Below, one piece after another: positions 32,943-41,571 of a stretch of 64,000 nt of DNA. The DNA lies in assembly GCA_963760715.1 (NCBI GenBank), contig CAVXDY010000005.1, positions 87,411 through 151,410 on the forward strand. Reading direction: 5' to 3'. The stretch is from CAVXDY01 sp963760715. GTDB lineage: Bacteria > Actinomycetota > Thermoleophilia > Miltoncostaeales > Miltoncostaeaceae. How positions within the stretch are numbered: position 1 is the stretch's first letter; every line of letters starts with the position of its first letter. The notes beneath the pieces were generated by a model that made no database searches, was not told where the DNA came from, and was given only the letters and a program-made list of their open reading frames with translations. A program made the translations under genes and the position numbers.

Positions 32943-33661
32943 CCCAGCCGTCCCTCCCCCTGGGCGATGAGATCGCGCGAACCGGCGACGCGCTGACGAT
33001 CGGCGCCGTCTGCGAGCTGCTGCAGGCGGACTTCCCCTCGATCTCGATCTCGAAGATCCGCTACCTCGAGGACCGCAAGCTGATCTCGCCCAAGCGCACG
33101 GCGGGCGGCTACCGGCTCTACAGCCCCCTCGAGGTCGAGCGGCTGCGCACCATCCTGCGCCTCCAGCGCGACGAGTTCCTGCCGCTCCGGGTGATCCGCC
33201 AGGAGCTGGAGTCGTCGACCACCGGCGCGTTCAGCGTGGCCAACCAGGCCAAGCAGCTCAAGCGTGCCCAGCTGGCCGAGCCGGCGCCCACCCGCCGCTA
33301 CTCCGCCGAGGAGATCCTGGCCACGACCGGGGCCCCCGTGGCGCTGTTGCGGGCCCTGTCGGAGTACGGGCTGGTCGGTGGGGAGGACGCTGCGGGCTAC
33401 GACGAGACGGACCGCGAGGTGGTGCAGACCGCGCTGGAGCTGTCGGCCTACGGCGTCGAGGCCCGCCACCTGCGCATCTTCCGCATGGCCGCCGAGCGCG
33501 AGGCCGGCCTGCTCCAGCAGCTCCTGACCGTGGGCCTGCGCTCGCGCAACCCGGAGCGTCGCCGCGAGGCCCTCGAGTCCCTGGAGGCGCTGGCGGCGCT
33601 CGCCTCGCACATGCGGCACCTGATGCTCATCTCCGAGCTGCGCCAGGTCGCGAGCGCATAG
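32939..33661 (+). CDS. MerR-family transcriptional regulator, FtsR-like
   Basis: A 240-residue regulator. The N-terminal winged-helix (about 18-85) shows TIGAVCELLQADFPSISISKIRYLEDRKLISPKRTAGGYRLYS in successive conserved blocks. It has the extended first helix-turn typical of the Rv1828/FtsR group rather than classical metal-sensing MerR. The C-terminal half is helical without Cys metal ligands. FtsR of Corynebacterium activates ftsZ; the target here is unknown. TTG start overlaps the FHA stop, so the two are coupled. Confidence 0.82.
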   Translation: MTQPSLPLGDEIARTGDALTIGAVCELLQADFPSISISKIRYLEDRKLISPKRTAGGYRLYSPLEVERLRTILRLQRDEFLPLRVIRQELESSTTGAFSVANQAKQLKRAQLAEPAPTRRYSAEEILATTGAPVALLRALSEYGLVGGEDAAGYDETDREVVQTALELSAYGVEARHLRIFRMAAEREAGLLQQLLTVGLRSRNPERRREALESLEALAALASHMRHLMLISELRQVASA

Positions 33662-33667
33662 GGCGGG

Positions 33668-34216
33668 ATGGGGATCTCCGCCTTCGACATCGACGGAAGC
33701 GTGCGCCGGATCGCGGACCATCCTCGGCCGGGAGTGCTCTTCTACGACCTCATGCCGGTGTTCCAGAGCGGCCCGGGCCTGACGGCCTGCGTGGACCGGC
33801 TCGCCGACTGGAGCCGGCTCCGCCGGCCCGAGGTGGTGCTGGGGATCGAGGCGCGCGGCTTCATCCTGGGCGGGGCGATCGCGCAGTCGCTGGGGATCGG
33901 CTTCGCCGCCGCCCGCAAGCGCGACAAGCTGCCGGGGGTCCGCATCGGCCGCGACTACGAGCTCGAGTACGGAATGGACACCCTCGAGGCCCACTCCGAC
34001 GCCGTGCACCCCGGGCAGAAGGTGCTGATCCACGACGACCTCCTGGCCACCGGCGGCACGGCGCGCGCGGCCTGCGGGCTGGTGGAGGAGCTCGGCGGCG
34101 TGGTGGTGGGGGTCGCCGTGATCGTCGAGCTGACCTTCCTCTCGGGACGGGATGCCCTGCGGGGGTACGACGTGGTGTCACTGGTCACCTACGACAGCGA
34201 GGACATTCCGCGATGA
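33668..34216 (+). CDS. apt: adenine phosphoribosyltransferase
   Basis: Purine salvage enzyme making AMP from adenine and PRPP. 182 residues, with the N-terminal PRPGVLFYDLMPVF, the conserved VLGIEARGFILGGAIA and the PRPP-binding loop VLIHDDLLATGGTARA. Start ATG lies 6 nt after the MerR gene, and ppgK overlaps the stop by 4 nt (ATGA). Phosphoribosyltransferase specificity is inferred from these motifs. Confidence 0.92.
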   Translation: MGISAFDIDGSVRRIADHPRPGVLFYDLMPVFQSGPGLTACVDRLADWSRLRRPEVVLGIEARGFILGGAIAQSLGIGFAAARKRDKLPGVRIGRDYELEYGMDTLEAHSDAVHPGQKVLIHDDLLATGGTARAACGLVEELGGVVVGVAVIVELTFLSGRDALRGYDVVSLVTYDSEDIPR

Positions 34217-35034
34217 CGACGGGCCTGATCGGCGTGGACATCGGCGGCAGCGGAATCAAGGCGGGGGTGGTGGACCCGCGTCGCGGGGTCCTGATCGGGG
34301 ACAGGATCCGCGTGGAGACGCCGCAGCCCGCCGTCCCCGACGCCGTGGTCGAGGCGACCGCCGGGGTCGTCGCCGAGCTCGGCCCGGACGAGGGCCCCGT
34401 CGGCATCGGCCTGCCCTCCGCGCTCGTCGACGGCACCGCGATGACGGCGGCCAACATCGATCCCGCCTGGATCGGCGTGAAGGCCGCGGAGCGGTTCACG
34501 GAGGCCATCGGCCGCACCTGCGTCGTCCTCAACGACGCCGACGCGGCCGGTCTCGCCGAGATCCGCTTCGGCGCCGGGAAGGACGTCAAGGGCGTCGTGC
34601 TGATGCTCACCCTGGGCAGCGGGATCGGGTCGGCCCTGTTCCTCGACGGGGCGCTCGTGCCGAACATGGAGCTCGGCCACATCGAGATCCGGGGCAAGGA
34701 CGCCGAGCGGCGCGCCTCGGCCGGAGCGCGGGAGCGACACGGCCAGTCGATCAGGGAGTGGGCGCCGCTGCTGGACGAGTACCTCAACCGCGTGGACCAG
34801 CTCGTCTGGCCGGACCTGATCATCCTGGGCGGAGGCATCTCCCGGCGGGCCGACAAGTTCCTCGGGCTGCTGAACGTGCGCCCGCCGGTGGTGGCCGCCA
34901 CGCTGCTCAACGAGGCGGGCATCGTGGGCACCGCGGTCCGCGCGCGTGAGGTGCTGGCGCGGCCCCGCGCGGTCAGGACGCCGGCGGCCCGCTCCAGCCG
35001 GGGACCGAGGGCGGCGGCCCCCCGCCGGGGGTGA
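34213..35034 (+). CDS. ppgK: polyphosphate glucokinase
   Basis: ROK-family kinase that phosphorylates glucose with polyphosphate or ATP; characteristic of actinobacteria. Motifs: GVDIGGSGIKAGVV (phosphate loop), LNDADAAGLAEIRFG with the catalytic Asp, LTLGSGIGSALFLDG, ELGHIEIRGKDAERRASAGA (the PpgK-specific stretch), and LIILGGGIS. The final ~25 residues are a basic Ala/Arg/Pro tail that is probably disordered. 273 residues. Confidence 0.92.
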   Translation: MTTGLIGVDIGGSGIKAGVVDPRRGVLIGDRIRVETPQPAVPDAVVEATAGVVAELGPDEGPVGIGLPSALVDGTAMTAANIDPAWIGVKAAERFTEAIGRTCVVLNDADAAGLAEIRFGAGKDVKGVVLMLTLGSGIGSALFLDGALVPNMELGHIEIRGKDAERRASAGARERHGQSIREWAPLLDEYLNRVDQLVWPDLIILGGGISRRADKFLGLLNVRPPVVAATLLNEAGIVGTAVRAREVLARPRAVRTPAARSSRGPRAAAPRRG

Positions 35035-35062
35035 TGCCCGCGCCCGGCGGGCCGGTCAGGCG

Positions 35063-36550
35063 TCAGGCCGGCGCGTAGGAGCGCTCGAGGTGGCGCACCA
35101 GGGCGTCCGAGCTCAGCTCGACCCCGGTCGCGCGGCGCATCAGCTCGGACGTGGGGAAGCGCGCGCCGTGCCGGTGGACCCGGTCACGCATGAAGCCGAG
35201 GAGATCGGCGAGCCGCCCCTCCGCCACGGCCTCCTCGATCGGGCCCAGGTCGCGCTCGGCGGCCTCGGCGAGCTGCGAGGCGTAGAGGTTCCCGAGCGTG
35301 TAGGTGGGGAAGTAGCCGAACAGGCCGTCGGCCCAGTGGATGTCCTGCATCGCCCCCAGCGCGTCGGTGGGCGGGCGGATTCCCAGCAGGCGATCCATCC
35401 CGTCGGAGAAGGCCTGGGGCAGGTCGTCCACGTCGAGGTCGCCGCGCACGAGGGCGAGCTCGATCTCGAAGCGGAGGACGATGTGCAGGTTGTAGGTGAC
35501 CTCGTCGGCCTCCACGCGGATGAGGGAGGGCCGCACGACCCGCGCGGCCCGGTGCAGCAGCCCCGCGTCGATGCCGGCCATCGCGTCCGGGAAGAGCCCC
35601 CGCAGGGTCGGCTCAAGGGTCTCCCAGAAGGCCCGGGTGTGGCCGATCTGGTTCTCCCAGAACCGCGACTGCGACTCGTGCGCGCCGAGGGACGGAGCGT
35701 CGTACACGGCGGTGCGGGCCGCCTCGCCGGGGAAGCCCTGCTCGTAGAGGGCGTGCCCCAGCTCGTGCAGAACGGCGCTGATGTTGCCCAGGGGGCTCTC
35801 CCGCGTGAGGCGGGTGCTGAACCGAACGTCCCCGCGGTGCGGGGAGGAGGTGAAGGGGTGGACCGACCTGGCGATGACGCCGGCCCTCTCGTCGAAGCCC
35901 ACCATGCGCGCGATCTCGTGGGCCAGCTCCATCTGGGAGCCCTCGTCCCAATCGCGGTCGGGGAGGGCCGGCGGGTCGCGGTCGGTGGCCAGCTCCACGA
36001 GGGGGGTCAGCCGCTCGCGCAGGTCGGCGAAGACCGGCTCCAGGTCGGCGGCGCGCGCGCCCGGCTCGTACGCGTCCAGCAGGGCGTCGTAGGCCTCGTC
36101 CCCGATGCCGATGGCCTCGGCCTCCTGGCGCTTCAGGCGCACCACCTGGCGGAGCGGGGCGGCGTAGGCGGCGTAGTCGTTCGCGCGCCGCGCCTCGGCC
36201 CACGCGCCGACGCACCGCGAGCAGGTCTCGGTGATCTCCCGCACGAGCGCCTCGGGGACGCGGACGGCGCGGTCCCGGTCGTGCCGCACCAGGCGCACCA
36301 TCGCCCGGGAGTCGTCGTCCAGGCCCGGATCGCCGGCGAGCTGCTCCAGGACGTCGCCCATGTCCTCGCGCACGATCTCGCGGTGGTTGAGGGTGGCCAG
36401 CGTGCCCATCTGACGGGCGCGCCACTCGGCCCCGGCCGGCGGCATCAGGGTCTCGCGATCCCAGCCCAGCAGCATCTGCGTGCCGGAGAGGTCCGAGAGG
36501 GTGCCCATCCACTCGGCGAACGCGGGCCAGTGCGGGGACGTCGGGCTCAC
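35063..36550 (-). CDS. M32 family metallocarboxypeptidase
   Basis: A 495-residue zinc carboxypeptidase of the Taq/Pfu type. Zinc motif HELGH with the catalytic Glu (AVLHELGHALYEQGF), then the M32-specific HESQSRFWENQIGHTRAFWE, plus the third ligand region downstream and RVEADEVTYNLHIVLRFE. It trims C-terminal residues in the cytosol, with broad specificity in relatives. GTG at 36550 is preceded by TAGAGT at 6 nt. It is divergent from the small membrane gene. Confidence 0.93.
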   Translation of the reverse strand: MSPTSPHWPAFAEWMGTLSDLSGTQMLLGWDRETLMPPAGAEWRARQMGTLATLNHREIVREDMGDVLEQLAGDPGLDDDSRAMVRLVRHDRDRAVRVPEALVREITETCSRCVGAWAEARRANDYAAYAAPLRQVVRLKRQEAEAIGIGDEAYDALLDAYEPGARAADLEPVFADLRERLTPLVELATDRDPPALPDRDWDEGSQMELAHEIARMVGFDERAGVIARSVHPFTSSPHRGDVRFSTRLTRESPLGNISAVLHELGHALYEQGFPGEAARTAVYDAPSLGAHESQSRFWENQIGHTRAFWETLEPTLRGLFPDAMAGIDAGLLHRAARVVRPSLIRVEADEVTYNLHIVLRFEIELALVRGDLDVDDLPQAFSDGMDRLLGIRPPTDALGAMQDIHWADGLFGYFPTYTLGNLYASQLAEAAERDLGPIEEAVAEGRLADLLGFMRDRVHRHGARFPTSELMRRATGVELSSDALVRHLERSYAPA

Positions 36551-36556
36551 GCGCGC

Positions 36557-36562
36557 ACTCTA
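36557..36562 (-). promoter_or_regulatory. candidate -10 box (TAGAGT) of leaderless M32 peptidase gene
   Basis: On the minus strand TAGAGT is followed by 6 nt and GTG at 36550. Confidence 0.4.
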
Positions 36563-36593
36563 GGCACCGCGCGAGGGCCGCGCCGCGGCGGCG

Positions 36594-36599
36594 TATCGT
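36594..36599 (+). promoter_or_regulatory. candidate -10 box (TATCGT) of leaderless small membrane gene
   Basis: TATCGT is followed by 7 nt and GTG at 36607. It shares a 56-nt divergent gap with the M32 peptidase promoter. Confidence 0.4.
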
Positions 36600-36606
36600 C
36601 CACCGG

Positions 36607-36888
36607 GTGAGCACGCCGCCCCGCCGACCGCCCCCCGCCTGGCTCCGTCGCTGGGAGGACCTGCACATCGCCGTCCAGGTCGCCATCGTGGCCCCCGTGG
36701 CGATCCTGGTCCTGTGGTGGATCCACGTCGCCCTGCTCGCCCAGCCGCTCGGCCGCGGCTTCGCCTACGGCGTCTTCTGGGGGCTGCTGGCGACGGCCTT
36801 CATCGTCGGGGCCTCCCGCTCGGAGAAGGCCCGGCGCGACCGCCCGCCCCCCGGTGGGCGCCTCCCCCCGGGGGGCGGACGCCGCTAG
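36607..36888 (+). CDS. small two-helix membrane protein
   Basis: A 93-residue protein with a Pro/Arg-rich N-terminus, two hydrophobic segments (about 22-45 and 52-70) and a basic Gly/Pro C-terminus. I do not recognise the family. The start is supported by TATCGT at 7 nt. Its last 4 nt overlap the convergent lipoprotein gene. No partner is evident. Confidence 0.6.
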   Translation: MSTPPRRPPPAWLRRWEDLHIAVQVAIVAPVAILVLWWIHVALLAQPLGRGFAYGVFWGLLATAFIVGASRSEKARRDRPPPGGRLPPGGGRR

Positions 36889-37796
36889 CTCGCGAGCGCC
36901 GTCTGCAGCTCCCCGAAGACCTTCTGAGCCTCGGGCACGAGCGCCGCGGCGGCGGCCTCGTCTCCGTTCTCGATGGCGTCGAGCAGGCGCCCGAGCACAT
37001 CGCTCACCTTCGGCCCGGCGGTGACCACCGCGGCGCGTACCTTCTCCAGGGCGGCGTTCGGCGCGGTGTCGTTGGCGAGCTTGGCGACGGCCGCGTCGAA
37101 GTCGGTCAGCGCCTTCCGCGCGTCCGGGACCACTGCCTTCAGATCGTTCAGTGAGCTTCCGTTCGCGCCCTGAAGGGTCGTGCTCACGCCCACCAGGGCG
37201 GCCTGCGCCGCCTTGAGATCGTTCGTGACCTGGGCGGACGTCGCCCCGCCGGTCGCGGTGGGGGCGGTCGCCGTCGTTCCGGTCGAGGTCGTGGCCGAGG
37301 TGCCCGAGTCGTTGTTGTCCGTGCCGCACACCGTGAGGCCCAGCTCGCGCGCCTTGGCGTCCGCCCGATCGTTGAGGCTGGTGATCTGGGCGTTCTCCTG
37401 CGCGATGACCTTGGTGAAGTCCTCACCGGCGGCCACGCGGCCGGCGACGGCGCGGATGCGCGTCTGCCGCTGCTCGAGCAGGCCGAGGGCCTGGTTCACG
37501 GTGGGCGCGAGATCGGACGGCGGATCCAGCGCGCGCAGCTGGGCGATCTGCGCGTCGCTGGCCTTGAGGCCGGCCGCGAGGAAGGCCGAGACCTGCGCGT
37601 TGGTGCTGGCGACGGTGGGTGCGGTGAGGGCCGCGATCGTGTCCTTCGAGGTCTGGCAGATCGCGTCCGCCTGGCTGCGGAACTCGCTCGCGCTCAGGGC
37701 GTTCGATCCGCCGCCCCCGCCGCCGCAGCCGGCCGCGAGCACGATCGCGCCGGCGGCGCAGAGTCCGGCCAGCGACCGGCGATTGACGAGCGGCAT
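36885..37796 (-). CDS. secreted lipoprotein, helical repeats, unknown function
   Basis: A 303-residue predicted lipoprotein. The signal peptide ends in the lipobox LAAGC, followed by a run of glycines. The mature part is Ala-rich helical, in two similar halves (about 35-140 and 180-303) joined by a Thr/Ala/Gly linker. The halves have no catalytic motif; one Cys pair (ICQTS and TVCGTD) might form a disulfide. ATG follows a GGAG site, so this gene is leadered. LspA and the acylation machinery would process it. Confidence 0.72.
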   Translation of the reverse strand: MPLVNRRSLAGLCAAGAIVLAAGCGGGGGGSNALSASEFRSQADAICQTSKDTIAALTAPTVASTNAQVSAFLAAGLKASDAQIAQLRALDPPSDLAPTVNQALGLLEQRQTRIRAVAGRVAAGEDFTKVIAQENAQITSLNDRADAKARELGLTVCGTDNNDSGTSATTSTGTTATAPTATGGATSAQVTNDLKAAQAALVGVSTTLQGANGSSLNDLKAVVPDARKALTDFDAAVAKLANDTAPNAALEKVRAAVVTAGPKVSDVLGRLLDAIENGDEAAAAALVPEAQKVFGELQTALAS

Positions 37797-37880
37797 CGGG
37801 AGCCTCCAGGGGTGACGACGGCGCCGGGGACACTACCCGGGGGCCCGGCGAGTTCCATCCCCCGAACGTCGAGGCGCCGA

Positions 37881-37886
37881 TAGACT
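37881..37886 (+). promoter_or_regulatory. candidate -10 box (TAGACT) of ferritin gene
   Basis: TAGACT lies 25 nt before the ATG at 37912, and a GGGAGGAG ribosome binding site stands between them. Confidence 0.4.
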
Positions 37887-37911
37887 GCGCCCTCCCCTCG
37901 GGAGGAGTCCG

Positions 37912-38412
37912 ATGCCGATCGAGAACGCCGTCGCCGAAGCCCTGAACGCCCAGATGGGCCGGGAGCTGGAGGCGCACCTGCAGTACCTGTCCGTGTCGAG
38001 CTGGTTCGACGCGGAGGGCCTCCCGGAGCTGCACCGGTTCTTCGCCGCGCAGGCCGCCGAGGAGCACGCGCACGCGATGAAGTTCCTGACCTACATCCAG
38101 GACGCGGGCGGTCGCGTCGCGATCCCGGGCCTCACGGCGCCGAAGGCCGACTTCGAGAGCGCCGAGGACGCGGTCCAGGCGAGCCTCGACTGGGAGGTCT
38201 CGGTCACCGGGCACATCAACGACCTCGTCGACCTGGCGATCGGCCACAAGGATCACGCCACGCAGGCGTTCCTCCAGTGGTTCGTGACCGAGCAGGTGGA
38301 GGAGGTGGCCACCATGACCGAGCTGCTCCAGGTGACGCGGCGCGCGGGCGAGGCGAACCTCCTGCTGCTGGAGGACTACGTCGCCCGCTCGGCCGCCACG
38401 CCGGCGGTCTGA
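37912..38412 (+). CDS. ferritin (non-heme, BfrB/FtnA type)
   Basis: Iron-storage 24-mer subunit of 166 residues. The four-helix bundle carries the ferroxidase ligands Glu in MGRELEAHLQYLSVSSWF, Glu and His in QAAEEHAHAMKFL, and Glu in WFVTEQVEEVATM. It lacks the Met heme ligand of bacterioferritin, so it resembles mycobacterial BfrB. ATG has a strong Shine-Dalgarno sequence. A GNAT gene overlaps its stop. Confidence 0.93.
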   Translation: MPIENAVAEALNAQMGRELEAHLQYLSVSSWFDAEGLPELHRFFAAQAAEEHAHAMKFLTYIQDAGGRVAIPGLTAPKADFESAEDAVQASLDWEVSVTGHINDLVDLAIGHKDHATQAFLQWFVTEQVEEVATMTELLQVTRRAGEANLLLLEDYVARSAATPAV

Positions 38413-38891
38413 CGGAGGGCCGGAGGGCCGCGGCCGGGCTCACGGCGCGCCCGCTGCGCGGTGACGACTACGGGCCCGCCCGCGACGTGGTGGAGGGGTG
38501 GTTCGGCCACCCGGTCGGGCTGGTCATGCATCGCCTCTTCTTCGATCAGCTCGGGCCGTGGGGCGTCTGGCTCGAGGATCGCGAGGGGCGGCCGGCCGGC
38601 TTCCTGCTGGGGCTGGTGAGCGCGGCCGAGCCGGACCTCGCCTACGTCCACATGCACGTCGTGGACCCGGCCTGGCGGGGCACGGGAGCCGGTGAGCGGC
38701 TCTACCGGGAGTTCTGCGGGCGGGCGCACGCGGCGGGGTGCACGCGGGTGCGGGCCCTCGCCGCGCCCGACCGCGCCGCCTCCCGGCGCTTCCACGAGCG
38801 GCTGGGATTCCACGGGCGGATCGCCCCCGGGTACCTGGGACCCGGCGCCGACCGGATCGTCTTCGAAAGGCGGCTGCCCCTGGAAAAATGA
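38409..38891 (+). CDS. GNAT family N-acetyltransferase
   Basis: About 160 residues. It has the GNAT core: LTARPLRGDDYGPAR at the N-terminus, the acetyl-CoA strand and loop YVHMHVVDPAWRGTGAGERL, and the C-terminal ASRRFHERLGFHG. The substrate is unknown. The true start is unclear. CTG at 38409 overlapping the ferritin stop preserves the first strand; the first GTG (about 38487) would cut it. Confidence 0.78.
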   Translation: MTEGRRAAAGLTARPLRGDDYGPARDVVEGWFGHPVGLVMHRLFFDQLGPWGVWLEDREGRPAGFLLGLVSAAEPDLAYVHMHVVDPAWRGTGAGERLYREFCGRAHAAGCTRVRALAAPDRAASRRFHERLGFHGRIAPGYLGPGADRIVFERRLPLEK

Positions 38892-38912
38892 CGCGAAACG
38901 CCGATCCTCCGC

Positions 38913-38918
38913 TACCCT
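38913..38918 (+). promoter_or_regulatory. candidate -10 box (TACCCT) of PilZ gene
   Basis: TACCCT lies 35 nt before the ATG at 38954, which has its own GAGGAG site. Weak evidence based on sequence and position only. Confidence 0.3.
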
Positions 38919-38953
38919 GCGTGCGGTTCGTGATACGCGCGACGAGGAGCCTC

Positions 38954-39331
38954 ATGGCCGAGACGACCGGGCACGACGAGCGGCGGGCGCACCAGCGGGC
39001 CGACGTCAGCCTGCCCGCGCGGGTGCTCTTCGGGGGCACCGTGGTCAACGCCCAGGCCATCAACCTCAGCGAGGGCGGGGTGCTCCTCGAGGCCGACGAG
39101 CTCGACCTCACCGACGGCGGTGTGCTGCTCGCGGGGGCCGACTTCCCGTCCGCGGCCCAGGTGAGGATCGAGATCGAGCTGGCCGAGCTCGGCTGGCACG
39201 CGCTCGACGCGCAGGTCGTGCGCGTCACCGATGGTGAGTCCCCGACCCTCGCGGCGGCCTTCGCCTCGGCGGCGACCGCGGGTGGCCGCGAGGCCATCCA
39301 GGCCTTCTTCCAGGCGCACCTCTCCGTCTGA
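38954..39331 (+). CDS. PilZ domain protein (c-di-GMP receptor candidate)
   Basis: A 125-residue stand-alone PilZ domain. Both c-di-GMP-binding motifs are present: the Arg-rich N-terminal RRAHQR and NLSEGG on the barrel (the D/NxSxxG motif). This suggests a functional c-di-GMP receptor, consistent with c-di-GMP signalling in this organism (see the RsiG-like gene). No cyclase or EAL gene is in the window. ATG at 38954 follows GAGGAG. It is followed by a double hairpin. Confidence 0.88.
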   Translation: MAETTGHDERRAHQRADVSLPARVLFGGTVVNAQAINLSEGGVLLEADELDLTDGGVLLAGADFPSAAQVRIEIELAELGWHALDAQVVRVTDGESPTLAAAFASAATAGGREAIQAFFQAHLSV

Positions 39332-39336
39332 GGCGC

Positions 39337-39378
39337 GTCCGCGGGGCGGTCGCGGACCCCCGGGCCTCCCCCCGGGGG
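39337..39378 (+). terminator. tandem GC hairpins after PilZ gene
   Basis: Two stems lie just after the PilZ stop: GTCCGCG/CGCGGAC (39337-39343 with 39351-39357) and CCCCCGGG/CCCGGGGG (39357-39364 with 39371-39378). There is no T-tract, as in other candidate terminators here. Confidence 0.5.
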
Positions 39379-39444
39379 CCCGGTCTGCCGATAGCACGAT
39401 GAGACGTCAACCGGGCAGGGAGGCCGTCGGTCACCAGTTCGTGC

Positions 39445-41567
39445 GTGAGCCGCGCCCTCGGCGCGGCCTGTGCCGTCGGCATCGCCGCCGGGCTCGGCGC
39501 GGGGCCCGCGGCTGCCCAGCCGGCCCCGTCGGGCACCACCGTGCTCGTGCGGGTGGAGGCGGGCGCCGACGTCGCCGAGCGGGCGGAGGTGAGCCACGCC
39601 CTCGACGCCGAGGCCGTGCGGCCCCTGATGGCCGGATGGCGGGCCTACCGCCTGGACGAGCCCGTCACCCTCGCGGCCGCGCGCGGCCTGCTGGACGACG
39701 TGGCTGCCGCGGGGGCGGTGCAGCTCGACGTGAGGATGCATCCGGTGGCGATCACCAACGATCCCCAGGTGGGCGGCCAGTGGGCCCTGCCCCAGATCGC
39801 CGCCCCCGCCGGCTGGACCCGGGCGGCCGGAGCGGCTCCGGTGACCGTGGCCGTCATCGACACCGGCGTGGACGTGAGCCATCCGGACCTCGCCTCGAGG
39901 GTGTGGCACAACCCGGGAGAAATCGCGGGCAACGGCGTGGATGACGACGCGAACGGCCTGGTCGACGACGTCACCGGGTGGGACTTCTACCACGGGGATG
40001 CGAGCGTCTACGACGCCGGCGATGCGAACGGCGACGGCGAGGCCGACGACATGCACGGCACGCACGTGGCCGGCTCGATCGCCGCGCGGCGCGACAACGG
40101 CGTCGGCGTGGCCGGCGTGGCCGACAACGCCCGCATCATGCCCGTCAAGTTCATCGGCCCCGACGGCGGGTACACGTCGGACGCCGTGGAGGCCATCCAC
40201 TACGCCGTCGTCATGGGCGCCCGTGTCATCAACGCCTCCTTCGGCAGCACCGAGTACGCCCCGGCCCTGTGCGACGCGATCGCGGAGGCCGGCGCGGAGG
40301 GCGTGGTGGTCGTGGCCGCCGCCGGGAACGACGGGACCGACAACGACGCCTCCGCCTTCTGGCCGGCCAACTGCCCCGCGACGACGCTCCTCTCGGTCGC
40401 CGCCACCACGCAGTCCGACGGCCTCGCCTCGTTCTCCAACCGCGGCCGGGCGCAGGTGGACCTGGGCGCCCCCGGCAACCACGTCCTGAGCACCCTCCCC
40501 GGGAGCGCGTACGGCTACCTCAGCGGGACCTCGATGGCCGCGCCGCACGTCACCGGGGCCGCGGCCGCCGTGCTGGGCGTGAACCCGGACCTGGCTCCCT
40601 GGCAGGTGGTCACGGCGATCGAGGACGGGGGAGACCCCATCGCGTCACTGGCGACGACCACCGTGACCGGGCGCCGCCTGAACCTGGACGGCGCGCTGCG
40701 GATCGCCGCGACCGGGGTGCCGGACGTGACCGCGCCGAGCGCCCCGGCCTCGCTCACCCGGCGGACGGCACCATCACCCCCCTGGCGCGGCCCGCCTTCA
40801 GCTGGACCGCGGCGGCGGACGCCCAGAGCGGCCTGACCGGGTACGACCTGCGCGTGGACGACGAGACCGTGGCCACGGCGGACGCCGGGAGCACATCGGC
40901 CGTCCCCGAGGACGATCTCGACGAGGGCAGCCACACGTGGGCCGTGGTGGCGGTCGACGGCTTCGGCAACGAGAGCGCGTCCGCGCCCCGGACCCTGCTG
41001 GTCGACAGCACGCCTCCGGTCGCGCCCGTTCCGCTGACCCCGGCGGCCGGCGCCGAACGAACCCTGGGCCCGGTGGCGTTCACCTGGCGCGCCGCGAGCG
41101 ACGACCTCAGCGGGCTGGCGGGCTACCGCCTCGAGGTGGACGGGGCGGCCACGAGCGTCGGCCCCACCGCGACGGGCGCGCGCGTGCGCCTCGCCGCCGG
41201 CCGCCACTCCTGGCGGGTCATCGCCCTCGACGTGGCCGGCAACACCGCGCCGGGCCCCGCCCGATGGGTCGTCCTGAGGCCGGCTCCGCGGGTGACGCTG
41301 AGCACTCCCACGGTCGTCCGGCTCGGGACCCGGCCGGTGCTGAGGGTGCGGCTCACGCGCACGGCGCGCGTGGTGTTCCGGGTCCGCCCCATCGCGGGGA
41401 CGGGCCCCTCCTCGCGGTTCGTCAGCCGGCTCCGGTCCGGCCGGACCGCCGTTCGCCTGCCCCGGACCGTGGTGCGCCGCCTCCGGCCGGGTCTCGCCTA
41501 CCGGGTGAGCGCCCAGCCGATCGGCGGCGCTCCCAGGAGCACGCGCATCAGCGTCACCGCCCGCTGA
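39445..41567 (+). pseudogene. secreted subtilisin-like serine protease with C-terminal Ig-like domains, frameshifted
   Basis: S8 protease with a signal peptide (to about residue 26, ending AQPAP). The catalytic domain holds the full triad: Asp in VAVIDTGVDVSHPDL, His in HGTHVAGSIAA and Ser in SGTSMAAPHVTGAAA. This frame ends at 40836 after ~35 aberrant residues. In the -1 frame the rest continues (PADGTITPLARPAFSW to 41567) as two Ig/FN3-like repeats (LTGYDLRVDDE, LAGYRLEVDG) and a beta-rich Arg/Val end. One C missing from the CCC at 40757-40759 explains the break. The intact catalytic part could still make an active protease. Confidence 0.85.
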
Positions 41568-41571
41568 CCGG

